Shown here in pieces: positions 33,788 to 41,780 of a stretch of 64,000 bases of DNA. The notes beneath the pieces are model-generated. The model was not told the DNA's origin, ran no database searches, and saw nothing but the letters and a program-made list of their open reading frames with translations. The position numbers and the translations under genes were made by a program. This DNA is from Rhizobiaceae bacterium CPCC 101076 (GTDB taxonomy: Bacteria; Pseudomonadota; Alphaproteobacteria; Rhizobiales; Methylopilaceae): NCBI GenBank assembly GCA_003347645.1, contig QDFX01000008.1, positions 1 to 64,000 of the forward strand. The letters run 5' to 3'. Numbering within the stretch: position 1 is the first letter of the stretch; each line of letters opens with the position of its first letter.

Positions 33788-34222
33788 TTAGCCATGCAGC
33801 CCGATGAACATCAGTGAGATCGTCCGGTCATGCGGCCGGGAGCGATGCTCGATGAGATAAAGCGCCTGCCACGTGCCAAGCACAAGCGCGCGTTCCGTCA
33901 CGGGGACCGACAGCGAGACCTGGGTCAGCATCGACTTGATGTGGGCCGGCATGTCGTCCGGCCCTTCGATCGTGTGGCGATAGAAGTCGTTTTCCGGGGC
34001 GAGTTTTCGAAGCGAATCGAGAAGATCGGCCTGGACGTCCGGATCGGCGTTCTCCTGCACCGTCAGCGATGCCGACGTATGGCGGACGAACAGAGTCACC
34101 ACGCCCTCGCAGGCGCCGATCTCCTTCAGCCAGTTGCGGACGGAGCGGGTGATGTCGACGAAACCTGTTCCGCGCGTGCGGACATCGAGAAAGCCGCGGC
34201 TAACCGACACCGAAGTCGGCAT
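33788..34222 (-). CDS. yjbQ: YjbQ/UPF0047 family protein (secondary thiamine-phosphate synthase-like)
   Basis: 144 residues if started at ATG 34222 (MPTSVSVSRGFLDVRTRGTG), near the usual ~138; ATG 34261 gives 157. Conserved family features: VVTLFVRHTSASLTVQENAD (about 43-62), the His-Thr-Ser-Ala motif with following NAD-x-D-V, then DMPAHIKSMLTQVSLSVPV, LGTWQALYLIEHRSRPHDRT, so both the metal-site His and the G-x-W-Q-x-x-x-x-x-E-H block are present. E. coli YjbQ has weak thiamine-phosphate synthase activity, but the true role is uncertain. The gene lies 46 bp downstream of a small exported-protein gene on the same strand. Confidence 0.92.
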   Translation of the reverse strand: MPTSVSVSRGFLDVRTRGTGFVDITRSVRNWLKEIGACEGVVTLFVRHTSASLTVQENADPDVQADLLDSLRKLAPENDFYRHTIEGPDDMPAHIKSMLTQVSLSVPVTERALVLGTWQALYLIEHRSRPHDRTISLMFIGLHG

Positions 34223-34268
34223 ATCGGTGTCGACGGTCCTGACCGCCTGGCGTCCGTGCATGTGTCGA

Positions 34269-34694
34269 TCAGGCCTTGTCGTTGGTGAGGTCGCGGACCT
34301 GGTCGACGAGCTTGCGCCACATGTCTTCCAGATAGGTCATCACGCCCTTGATCTCTTCCTCGCTCGGAAGCTTGATCGTCAACTCCTTGCCGCTCTTGTC
34401 TATACCGGTTTTCGGAGTGCTGTCGGCGGAGGCGATCTGCTGCTTCAGCTGGTCGACCTCATTGGCGAGGCGATCGATCTCGGCCTGCATGGCGGCGCGC
34501 TCGTCGGTGCTGGACCGGCAATCGAGCGTCTGTCCCTCCAAGGTGCAGGTCGAGATCGCGCCGGTCTTGCGGTCGAGCCGGACGATCGAATCGCCCTGGC
34601 GTTCGATCTGGAACTGGGCGTCCGACTGCACGGACTGGGCGGATGCCGCGACGGGAGACGCGGCGATGAGCAATGCAATGGCGATCTGGCGCAT
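34269..34694 (-). CDS. Small exported protein with coiled-coil region
   Basis: 141 residues from ATG 34694, directly after GAGGAGAGACGTC; the open frame upstream to 34811 is not needed. Signal peptide MRQIAIALLIAASPVAASAQ (cleavage after the AxA-type end). Mature part: FQIERQGDSIVRLDRKTGAI then STCTLEGQTLDC (two cysteines 7 residues apart), then a heptad-like helix (DERAAMQAEIDRLANEVDQL, KQQIAS) and a charged C-terminal helix. Periplasmic location is predicted. The product family is not recognised. It is next to, and probably co-transcribed with, the YjbQ gene. Confidence 0.7.
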   Translation of the reverse strand: MRQIAIALLIAASPVAASAQSVQSDAQFQIERQGDSIVRLDRKTGAISTCTLEGQTLDCRSSTDERAAMQAEIDRLANEVDQLKQQIASADSTPKTGIDKSGKELTIKLPSEEEIKGVMTYLEDMWRKLVDQVRDLTNDKA

Positions 34695-34979
34695 GACGTC
34701 TCTCCTCGAGGCGGCGATGGGTTCTCGTCCAAAGGAACGCGCGAGCAGGCAAAAAGAAACACGGATTTCGCGACGCAGCGATGGCTTTCCGCGCCGCCCC
34801 GGCGAAAACATGCTTGACGGCCGTTAAGCAACCTTAACCCGGCATTTACCAAAATCGTCCGAAAACAGGACAACGAACCGGACGAGCGCGCGGCGGAGCA
34901 ATCCTTTCTCAAGCCTGCAGGCCTGTCCGGTTCGGTTTGCCGCACGGTCGGGCTCCGTCGCGGCGACCTGGAGGCGGGG

Positions 34980-37538
34980 ATGTCGGCGAACGGCGCGCAG
35001 AGGCAGACAAGGGTGTCTTACGAGGACGATCTGGGACGCCGCGCGAGCGCCGAGCGGAAGGCCTATGAGTGGCGGCATGAGCCGCGAAGCATCTTCGCCC
35101 GCACCGAAGCTCCAGCCCCGGCCGTCGAGGACGCGCCGCCGCCCACCTCGTTCGACCGGCTGGCATCCGTGGTCGGCCGCTTGCCCCGCAACGAAGCCCC
35201 CGAAACTCCGGGCGAAAGCCTCAGCGACCTGATGGAACGCCGCCTCGCCGCCAAGCGGGCGCGCACCGAAGCGGTCAATGCCGGTCGCGCCGGACCGCTG
35301 CGCGCCGCGCTGTCGCGGCTCGGCGGGCCGCTCGATCTGCCGGAAGAGGAAATCGTGGACGTCGAGCCGGTCGAGATCGCGCCGGAAGTCGCCCCGAAAC
35401 GTTCGAAGAAGCCGAGCCTGCAGGACGCGATCGCCGAAATCCTCGCGCATCAGCAGACCCTCGATAAACAGTCCGTGGAAAAGCCGACCGAGCCGGAACC
35501 TGCGCCAATCGTGGCCGCCGAACCGAAGTCGGCAAAGCCCGCATTCGCCGATGAAAACCTGATCTCGCCGTCGCTTCTCAGGACCACGATCGCCTACGAC
35601 CTCGCCGACCAGTTCCACTGGACGCCCGTAACGGAGCCCACCGCCCCGACGGCGCCCGAGCCGGCTCCGGCGTCGGTCGCCGTCAAGACTGAGGCGAAGG
35701 CCGCGCCCGCCGCCGAAAAGACTGTCGAACAGCCGGCTGCGAAGGCCGCGCCGTCTTCCGATCCGATGATGGCGATGGAGGCCGCCGTCGAGCGGCTGGC
35801 CACGCAGTTCGAACGCACCGCGACCAAGAGCTTCGACAATATCGAGAACTGCCTGACCAAGGTCATGCAGACGATCGAGAATTCGCGCACGCTGTCCGTC
35901 GAAGCCGCCGAAGCCGCGGCCGAGCGGACGATCAAGGAGAGTCTCGGCGCGTTCGGCGACAAGATGGCGGCGCGCATCGAGGATATTGCGCGTGGCATCG
36001 CCGATCTGCGGAGAGATTCGAACGCCAATGAGAGCCGCACTCGCGACATGCTTGACGCGGTCCGCGAGACCCTGGAACAGGTGGCCGCCCGCCTGCCCGC
36101 GCAGGCAGCGGCCGCCGTCGAGGAGACCGGCTCGCAGCCGAGCCTGATCGAGCGTGCCCGTGCCGCCGCCGCCGAAGCCGCTGCCGAAGCCGCTGCGCGG
36201 TCGATGCACGAAGTGCCGGGGCAGCGCCGCGTAACGCCTGGCGCCGAACGCCAGCGCTATATCGAGACCGCGCGCCGCACCTCGAACGCCCGCAAGCAGG
36301 CGGAAACGCCGCTCGAGCTGACCAATCCGATCCGCCAGGCGCCGAAGGCTCGGCCGGCCGCTCCCGAGAAGCTCCGTGGCGGGCTGATGGCCGGCCATTC
36401 GCGCACGGCGCTGATCGCGGCGAGTCTCGCCGCCGTCATGCTCGGCGGCGGCTACGTGGCCACGCAGCAGCTCGGCGGCTCGTCGGGTCCCGACAATCTC
36501 GCCGAAGTCGATCCGGAAACGGCAAGCCAGCCGGTAACCCAGTCGTTCACCACCGCCGAGAGCGGTGCGCCGTCGAGCTATCGCCCGTCCGAAATCGGAT
36601 CGCTGCCGACCGACACCGCCTATGGCGCGGAAGCCGAACCTGCTCCGGTCTCGCCCGTCGCGAGGGCGAGCGGCGCGCTTCAGTCCGCTCCGTCGCTTGC
36701 CGCGAGCAATTTCCAGCCGACCGATATCGATCCGCCGACCACCGGTTCGATTCCCGCGAAGCCCGTTGCCGCCCCTGCCAAGCCGGCGGCCCAGGCCGCG
36801 CCGCGGCCCGTTCCGACGGTCGCGACACCCGCGCCCCAGCACGCGACAGCCCCCGTCGATCTGCCGGACGGCATCACCGGTCCCCGTCTGCGTGCCGGCG
36901 CGCTCGCAGGCGATGCCGAGGCGCAGTACGAAATCGGCATGCGTCTCGCCGACGGCCGTGGCGTCACACGCGATCTGGCGAAGGCCGCGACATGGTTCGA
37001 GCGCGCCGCCGACCAGGGCATGGCTGCGGCCGAGTACCGGCTCGGCAGCATGACCGAGAAGGGGCAGGGCGTTACTAAGGATCTGGTGAAGGCCCGCGAT
37101 CTCTACGAGCGTGCGGCCTCCGCCGGTCACGTCCAGGCCATGCACAATCTCGGTGTCCTCTACGCCGAAGGCGGGCTCGGGAAATCCGACATGGTGACGG
37201 CGGTCAGCTGGTTCCGCAGCGCGGCGGAGCGCGGCGTGAAGGACAGCCAGTTCAATCTGGGCGTGATCTATACGCGCGGTCTCGGCGTCGCGCAGGATCT
37301 GTCGCAGGCCTATCTGTGGTTCGCCCTGGCGGCGGCGCAGGGGGACAAGGACGCGGCCGCCAAGCGCGACCAGATCTCGGCCAAGCTCGACCAGACGCAG
37401 CTTTCCGCGGCGCAGCGTTCGGTCGCCTCCTGGAGGGTCATCCCGAAGGATGCGGAGGCCAACGAGCCGGACAGGAACTGGGACGAGGCGCGCTCGACGG
37501 CACAGACCAAGCAGCCGAAGAATCTGGCGGCACGCTGA
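34980..37538 (+). CDS. Polar-organelle-type protein with coiled-coil, one TM and Sel1 repeats (PodJ-like)
   Basis: 852 residues. Long cytosolic N-terminal part, disordered and Ala/Pro/Glu-rich, with conserved N-terminal box (RRASAERKAYEWRHEPRSIF), helical stretches about 220-400 (for example RLATQFERTATKSFDNIENC; IADLRRDSNANESRTRDMLD) suited to coiled coils. One membrane segment at about 474-493 (TALIAASLAAVMLGGGYVAT). A Pro/Ala linker leads to a periplasmic block of at least four Sel1/TPR-like repeats (about 634-803: GDAEAQYEIGMRLADGRGVT, AAEYRLGSMTEKGQGVTKDL, AMHNLGVLYAEGGLGKSDMV, SQFNLGVIYTRGLGVAQDLS). This order matches the Caulobacter PodJ localisation factor. A role in polarity is inferred from architecture only. 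Confidence 0.75.
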   Translation: MSANGAQRQTRVSYEDDLGRRASAERKAYEWRHEPRSIFARTEAPAPAVEDAPPPTSFDRLASVVGRLPRNEAPETPGESLSDLMERRLAAKRARTEAVNAGRAGPLRAALSRLGGPLDLPEEEIVDVEPVEIAPEVAPKRSKKPSLQDAIAEILAHQQTLDKQSVEKPTEPEPAPIVAAEPKSAKPAFADENLISPSLLRTTIAYDLADQFHWTPVTEPTAPTAPEPAPASVAVKTEAKAAPAAEKTVEQPAAKAAPSSDPMMAMEAAVERLATQFERTATKSFDNIENCLTKVMQTIENSRTLSVEAAEAAAERTIKESLGAFGDKMAARIEDIARGIADLRRDSNANESRTRDMLDAVRETLEQVAARLPAQAAAAVEETGSQPSLIERARAAAAEAAAEAAARSMHEVPGQRRVTPGAERQRYIETARRTSNARKQAETPLELTNPIRQAPKARPAAPEKLRGGLMAGHSRTALIAASLAAVMLGGGYVATQQLGGSSGPDNLAEVDPETASQPVTQSFTTAESGAPSSYRPSEIGSLPTDTAYGAEAEPAPVSPVARASGALQSAPSLAASNFQPTDIDPPTTGSIPAKPVAAPAKPAAQAAPRPVPTVATPAPQHATAPVDLPDGITGPRLRAGALAGDAEAQYEIGMRLADGRGVTRDLAKAATWFERAADQGMAAAEYRLGSMTEKGQGVTKDLVKARDLYERAASAGHVQAMHNLGVLYAEGGLGKSDMVTAVSWFRSAAERGVKDSQFNLGVIYTRGLGVAQDLSQAYLWFALAAAQGDKDAAAKRDQISAKLDQTQLSAAQRSVASWRVIPKDAEANEPDRNWDEARSTAQTKQPKNLAAR

Positions 37539-37686
37539 TAGGCTCTTCCCCGTAGAGCCAAGGTGGCGCGGGCCGGACGCCGTGCGATCGTCACATAATT
37601 TCCAACCGGGCACGCGAAGCGCTGGACATGAGGCCTTCGATCTTTCTATAAGGCCCCGGCTCGCGCCGCCTCCGGCCGCGCCAGAT

Positions 37687-37762
37687 GCCCAGGTAGCTCA
37701 GTTGGTAGAGCAGCGGATTGAAAATCCGCGTGTCGCTGGTTCGATTCCGGCCCTGGGCACCA
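37687..37762 (+). tRNA. tRNA-Phe (anticodon GAA), CCA encoded
   Basis: 76-nt cloverleaf: acceptor stem GCCCAGG/CCTGGGC, D-arm with AGCTCAGTTGGTAGAGC, anticodon stem GCGGA/TCCGC with loop TTGAAAA giving GAA at positions 34-36, variable loop GTGTC, T-arm GCTGGTTCGATTCCGGC, discriminator A and genome-encoded CCA. No integrase gene or duplicated 3' end follows, so no island boundary is claimed here. Confidence 0.96.
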
Positions 37763-37863
37763 TTATCTTCAACAAGTTAGCGCTAGTTGGTCGGCGATGC
37801 CGAAACGGGTAGCTACAAGCCAGCTACAATGCTGTGACGGGCTCGCGCGGGCTCCAACGGGAG

Positions 37864-38136
37864 TTAATCGACCTTTGCACTTCTTTTCCGGCCGCCCTTA
37901 AGCGGCTCAATGGGTGATTCTCCGGCGGGTGGTTCGCGCAGAAATTCGCTCACATGGACCGACAGGGCTGCTGCGAGCTTATCCAAGGTACCGATCGTCG
38001 AGTTGACCGAGCCGCGTTCTGCTCGGCCGACATAGCCGCGATCGACACCGGCCGATAGCGCGAGATCGTCCTGCGAAACGCCGGCAGCCACGCGCAGGCG
38101 ACGCAGGTTCCAAGCAACGATTCGTTTTGCCTCCAT
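37864..38136 (-). CDS. XRE-family HTH regulator
   Basis: 90 residues. The HTH_3 domain is compact and complete (about 9-65): NLRRLRVAAGVSQDDLALSA, GVDRGYVGRAERGSVNSTIG, TLDKLAAALSVHVSEFL. A basic proline-containing tail (LKGGRKRSAKVD) follows. The R-G-Y-V-G-x-x-E-R-G recognition region resembles C.-type and antitoxin-like small regulators of rhizobia. No restriction or toxin gene adjoins. It lies 102 bp downstream of the tRNA-Phe on the opposite strand. Confidence 0.88.
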   Translation of the reverse strand: MEAKRIVAWNLRRLRVAAGVSQDDLALSAGVDRGYVGRAERGSVNSTIGTLDKLAAALSVHVSEFLREPPAGESPIEPLKGGRKRSAKVD

Positions 38137-38283
38137 GCAAGGGAGGCCAACACCTTGCTCGCAACTCCTCCAGCGCGGATAAACCCAGGGTATAAAAACA
38201 AGTTATTACGCTGGGGGCGTAGATGGCGGAAGAAGTGAAGATCGTCGCGGTTCGGCTGACGACGATGCGACGGCTGTCGAACG

Positions 38284-38520
38284 ATGATTGACCTCATCCG
38301 ACGAATGCCGGGATGGGGCCTTGTGCTCTTTTGCGTCACCGCTGGTGTGGCATCGACGGCAGTCATGCTGGTGGTACTGGCAATTGCCGGGGCACCAGCA
38401 GAATCGCTCTTGCCTCTCCTGCTGGCTGCTCTGGTCTCACCGACGGTCTTTGCCGTCCTCGTTCGCAAAAACCGGATCAAAGCCGCGTCCAGTGTGCCGT
38501 CTAATCCGGCAGTTCTCTGA
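38284..38520 (+). CDS. Small two-segment membrane protein
   Basis: 78 residues. Two hydrophobic segments are evident: about 11-35 (GWGLVLFCVTAGVASTAVML) and about 41-61 (SLLPLLLAALVSPTVFAVLV), followed by a basic cytosolic tail (RKNRIKAASS). No family is recognised. Its stop codon lies close to the frame of the next gene, with which it may form an operon. Start is taken at the ATG preceded by GAACG; the ribosome-binding site is weak. Confidence 0.5.
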   Translation: MIDLIRRMPGWGLVLFCVTAGVASTAVMLVVLAIAGAPAESLLPLLLAALVSPTVFAVLVRKNRIKAASSVPSNPAVL

Positions 38521-38630
38521 GCCAGCCCGTCGCTACAAAGGCGCCGTCTCCGCGCGCCTCTCATGACGCGCAAGCGCCTCAATCGTCGAGGAGAGGAAGC
38601 AAGGCCAATGTCGCAATTGGCATCGGTCTT

Positions 38631-39500
38631 TTGGCAATTGTCCTGTTTGCGCTTCTGGAAGCGACGAACCGCGCCGATGTCGAAAAGATCGCTCGCCGAG
38701 CCGTCGATGACCAGCTCGAGAAAATCAGCATAGCCGCTGCTATCGAGTGGAAGGTGGCCGAGGTTTTCGTCCCGTTCCCGAGCCTGCTCAGCGCCACCAA
38801 TGAGGTTCAACTCGCGATGCAGCGGGGGCAATCCCGGCGGCTGATTACCGTCCAGGTCATCGGCCGCTGCCTTGATCGTTGCATGGCGGCGAGCCGAAAT
38901 TTTCAGTTCATCGGGATGGACCATAGCCCTATGGTCCCGTGCTCAGACGAAGCGGGCGTACGGCCCCGCTGGCTTTCATCCAAACTGCGGGTAGCTACGC
39001 TCGCGATGGTCGCGATCAACGGCGACAAAGCATGCCTTGCATCGGATCAGTTGAAGGAGGCGATCTGCTACGTCGTGTACCGCAGCCCAAACGGCTACGC
39101 GGCGGTCTGGCACACCGGCAGCTTGGTTCAGTTCATGGCAGGCTCGCTGATCAGCGGTCGCCCAGAATGGATGAGCGAGACAGCTGACGAAGAAAGGCTT
39201 TTGGACGGCAAGTACACTGTTCTGATCGCAGCCCGTTTTTGTGCGAGCCGAGGCATGACGTTCGACGATGGTGATGTCCAGCAGATCGAAGAACATGTGC
39301 GGAGTCGCACTTCAGAGTCGCCGCTGCCCAAATCCGAGCTCGATCGTATTTGGACGAAGAACAAGAGCGAATTCGACGGTCTCCGCTCCTTAGGGCTGGG
39401 CTCGGATTACGAGAAGTTGCGCCAGTACTGCGAACGCATGGCGTTCGTGAAGCAGATGGCGATCCCCACGGTGGCCGAAGAAAATCCGTTTGCTCGATGA
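38631..39500 (+). CDS. Hypothetical protein with N-terminal membrane segment
   Basis: 289 residues from TTG 38631. The coding frame clearly continues upstream: the membrane segment reads ANVAIGIGLLAIVLFALLEA across the chosen start, and the frame is open back to a stop near 38502, but no ATG, GTG or TTG is available there. The true start may be an unusual codon, or the 5' end may be damaged. The remainder is soluble: a basic helix after the membrane span, then an alpha/beta body with scattered cysteines (IGRCLDRCMAASRN; KACLASDQLKEAICYVVY) and a C-terminal charged helix (YEKLRQYCERMAF). No family is recognised. Confidence 0.5.
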   Translation: MAIVLFALLEATNRADVEKIARRAVDDQLEKISIAAAIEWKVAEVFVPFPSLLSATNEVQLAMQRGQSRRLITVQVIGRCLDRCMAASRNFQFIGMDHSPMVPCSDEAGVRPRWLSSKLRVATLAMVAINGDKACLASDQLKEAICYVVYRSPNGYAAVWHTGSLVQFMAGSLISGRPEWMSETADEERLLDGKYTVLIAARFCASRGMTFDDGDVQQIEEHVRSRTSESPLPKSELDRIWTKNKSEFDGLRSLGLGSDYEKLRQYCERMAFVKQMAIPTVAEENPFAR

Positions 39501-39952
39501 GAGCGGGGTCGCGTGACACCGCAAGGTCTTGTCGACGTCCCGCTAGTCGGCTGCCTTCCCTGGCCCGAAAGCCTCGGAGGTGAGCGGCGGCATCGAAGCC
39601 GGCGATCACGGCTTGGACTGAGCGGAACGCAATCGTCGGACGCCATCTCCTCGCCATCCATTGTAGCTGATGAGGTTTCGGAAGTCGGTCGCCACGAACC
39701 GCGCAACTAGATGCGCGCCGCGCCCGCATTTGACCCGAAGCGGAAGTTGGGAACCTGCTTGGAAGCGGACATTCCCAGTGTACCCTGGGGCAGCAACGCT
39801 TTCCTGGCCAACCTTCCGTAAGTACCGTCTTCGATTTCCGGAAGGAAACTTTGCGACAGCCTCGGGCCCGCGGAGCGGATCTCGCGACGGCGTTTTAAAG
39901 GCGATTAGGGACCCGGCAGGAAACGGATCAGAGGCTCGAGAGCGTTCGGAAC
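39501..39952. other. Intergenic region downstream of the cyclase gene
   Basis: About 450 bases between two convergent genes. Contains direct repeats of the type AAGCGGAAGTT / AAGCGGACATT (about 39740-39776). No coding or structured RNA signal is recognised. Confidence 0.35.
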
Positions 39953-41377
39953 TTACGTCTCTACGAGAGCATCAACGACCGACATTGGTTCCTCTAACCG
40001 CACGGTCTGAAGCGAGCCCAAGAAGCACGACGCGGCCCTCTGTTTGGTTGCCGAGTGTGTCCACACGTCTACCGTCTGCGCTCGACCACGTACCGCCACG
40101 GGCGCGTGTTGGCGCAAGTCTTCGATGGCGCCGTCGCCAGCCTGATCCAGAACCCGATCGACGAGCGCTTGGCTGACCACCAGGCACGTTCCAAGGTCAC
40201 GTGTGAGCTTTTCAAGCCGGCTCGCAACGTTGACCGCATCTCCGATGACCGCAAACTCAAGCCGCCTCCTGTCACCGATGTCGCCCAGCACGACGGGCCC
40301 GAAATGTAGCCCGATACCAGCTCTGATGATTGGTTCACCGCAAGCCCGGCGCTGCGTGTTCCAATCTTCGAGGCGTTTCAGCATCGACCGAGCGCATGCC
40401 AGTGCGTTGACAGCGTCACGAGCGCTCGGCTTGGGGGTACCGAAGGTTGCCATCACACTGTCGCCGACGAATTTGTCGAGGGTGCCGCCGTTCTCGAAAA
40501 CGCAATCGGCCATACGCTCGTGGAAGCCGCGCAATATGGCAATCACCTCTTCGGCAGCCAGACCCTCGCAGAGACGCGTGAAGCCGACGATGTCCGCGAA
40601 GAGGATCGCGACCTCCTGCCTCCGGATCGGACCAAAGGGCTCGTCATTCTCCGCCAATTCCTCGACCAGATTGGCCGAAACATGCCGAGCGAGGTTGTCG
40701 CGCGCGCGTTCCATGCGCGCCTGAACATCTACGAGACGTCGCGCCCGGCCGACGACAACCGCAAGAATGCCGGCGATAAGACATGTGGTGAGGGTTGCCG
40801 ACGCCCACGCCGCCGTATCCACGAAATGCGGATCCAGATAGCGCGAAAGCCCCGCCGCATCAGGAAGACCGAACCCGCGCAGAGCATCCGCCCGAAACGC
40901 GACGATACCGACGCCGATGCTCCAGGTGGTGATGACGATTAGCGCCGTGCCAAGCACGAGCCATGGCGACAGAGTGAACGTAGACCACGCAATCAAAAGC
41001 ACGAAGAACCCGAACGCCGGTGGGCGCAGTTTCATCTGCAAAGGCCATGGCGGGGGATCGAACGGGTTGGGAACAAGAAGCGTCACGGTGAGCAGGGCGG
41101 CGTTGGCCAGCACGAAGCTTAGGATCAGCCATGCAGGCAACGGCCGCCTGGCCAATCGTCCCCAGGTCCAGGCAAGAGCCACGAAGGCGGCCACGATCCC
41201 CAGGTAGAAAGCGGCTCCTGGCCATGGATGGACGACGGCGCACCAGACGGCGATGGCTACGAAAGCCAATGTCAGCGCGTGCGCGCCGAGGCGCCCGCTA
41301 ACCTGCTTCTCTTGCGCCAAAGCGAGGGCGATCCGTTGATCGACGGAACTCGATCGAATCTGAGAAAGCCGAGGCAT
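39953..41377 (-). CDS. Membrane-bound class III adenylate/guanylate cyclase
   Basis: 474 residues from ATG 41377, preceded by GGGGGTACATCGC. Six predicted membrane segments in the first ~215 residues (for example AHALTLAFVAIAVWCAVVHP; AWLILSFVLANAALLTVTLL; LTTCLIAGILAVVVGRARRL). HAMP-like or signalling helix about 215-250 (ARMERARDNLARHVSANLVE). Catalytic domain about 260-430: VAILFADIVGFTRLCEGLAA with the first metal Asp, FVGDSVMATFGTP with the second, IGLHFGPVVLGDIG, and FAVIGDAVNVASRLE with Asn and Arg for transition-state stabilisation. It makes cAMP (or cGMP) from the nucleotide triphosphate; nucleotide choice cannot be settled here. Single gene, convergent with the gene at 38631. Confidence 0.93.
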   Translation of the reverse strand: MPRLSQIRSSSVDQRIALALAQEKQVSGRLGAHALTLAFVAIAVWCAVVHPWPGAAFYLGIVAAFVALAWTWGRLARRPLPAWLILSFVLANAALLTVTLLVPNPFDPPPWPLQMKLRPPAFGFFVLLIAWSTFTLSPWLVLGTALIVITTWSIGVGIVAFRADALRGFGLPDAAGLSRYLDPHFVDTAAWASATLTTCLIAGILAVVVGRARRLVDVQARMERARDNLARHVSANLVEELAENDEPFGPIRRQEVAILFADIVGFTRLCEGLAAEEVIAILRGFHERMADCVFENGGTLDKFVGDSVMATFGTPKPSARDAVNALACARSMLKRLEDWNTQRRACGEPIIRAGIGLHFGPVVLGDIGDRRRLEFAVIGDAVNVASRLEKLTRDLGTCLVVSQALVDRVLDQAGDGAIEDLRQHAPVAVRGRAQTVDVWTHSATKQRAASCFLGSLQTVRLEEPMSVVDALVET

Positions 41378-41556
41378 GCGATGTACCCCCAAAACCGGTC
41401 CAAACGACTATCCGAGCGGACGAGGCCCCTACAGCGGCCGGAAAGTGTTCCCGAAGGCCGGCATCGACGGCCGGCACGAATTGGTGGCCCGTTATCGTTG
41501 TCGAGCTGAGATTGAAGGGATTGAGGCTGGTTCGTTCGCAGTTCTCACAATCCAGA

Positions 41557-41704
41557 GACAAGAGCGATCCCGGCACGAGCCGGCGCAGCGCCTCGGAATC
41601 CCCCCGGTACAGGATGATGAAGTACTCGCGGTCGATGAAGCGGTAGGGACGGGTGGAAATGCTGGGGTCGTCAGCGGCATGGCGGACATGGTTTCTTGAT
41701 TCAT
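41557..41704 (-). pseudogene. Broken acetoacetate decarboxylase-like gene (N-terminal remnant)
   Basis: Starts at ATG 41704 with GGAG 9 bases upstream (MNQETMSAMPLTTPAFPPVP). After about 20 codons the frame must shift by one to continue as YRFIDREYFIILYRGDSEAL then RRLVPGSLL, which is the typical opening of acetoacetate decarboxylase proteins (Y-x-F-x-x-R-E-x-x-I-x-Y-x-T-D-x-E-A-L-R-x-x-V-P). Homology stops there, so the catalytic lysine region is lost. It is the last member of the minus-strand group with NDH-2-like, hydrolase and MBL genes, 77 bp after the former. Confidence 0.6.
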
Positions 41705-41780
41705 CGTGGTGAGCTCCAGGTTGATCGATTGGGATCGAGCCGCGCTCCTACGCGGAGCGCAGCCACGTGGTGTGAGGCGC

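Noticed and set aside
34824-37613. 929-codon minus-strand open frame opposite the Sel1-repeat gene
   Set aside because: Composition is low-complexity Arg/Gly/Leu; the plus strand has Sel1 repeats and a membrane span.
37687-38520. tRNA-Phe as an integration site with an island to its right
   Set aside because: No integrase and no repeat of the tRNA 3' end is seen downstream in the window.
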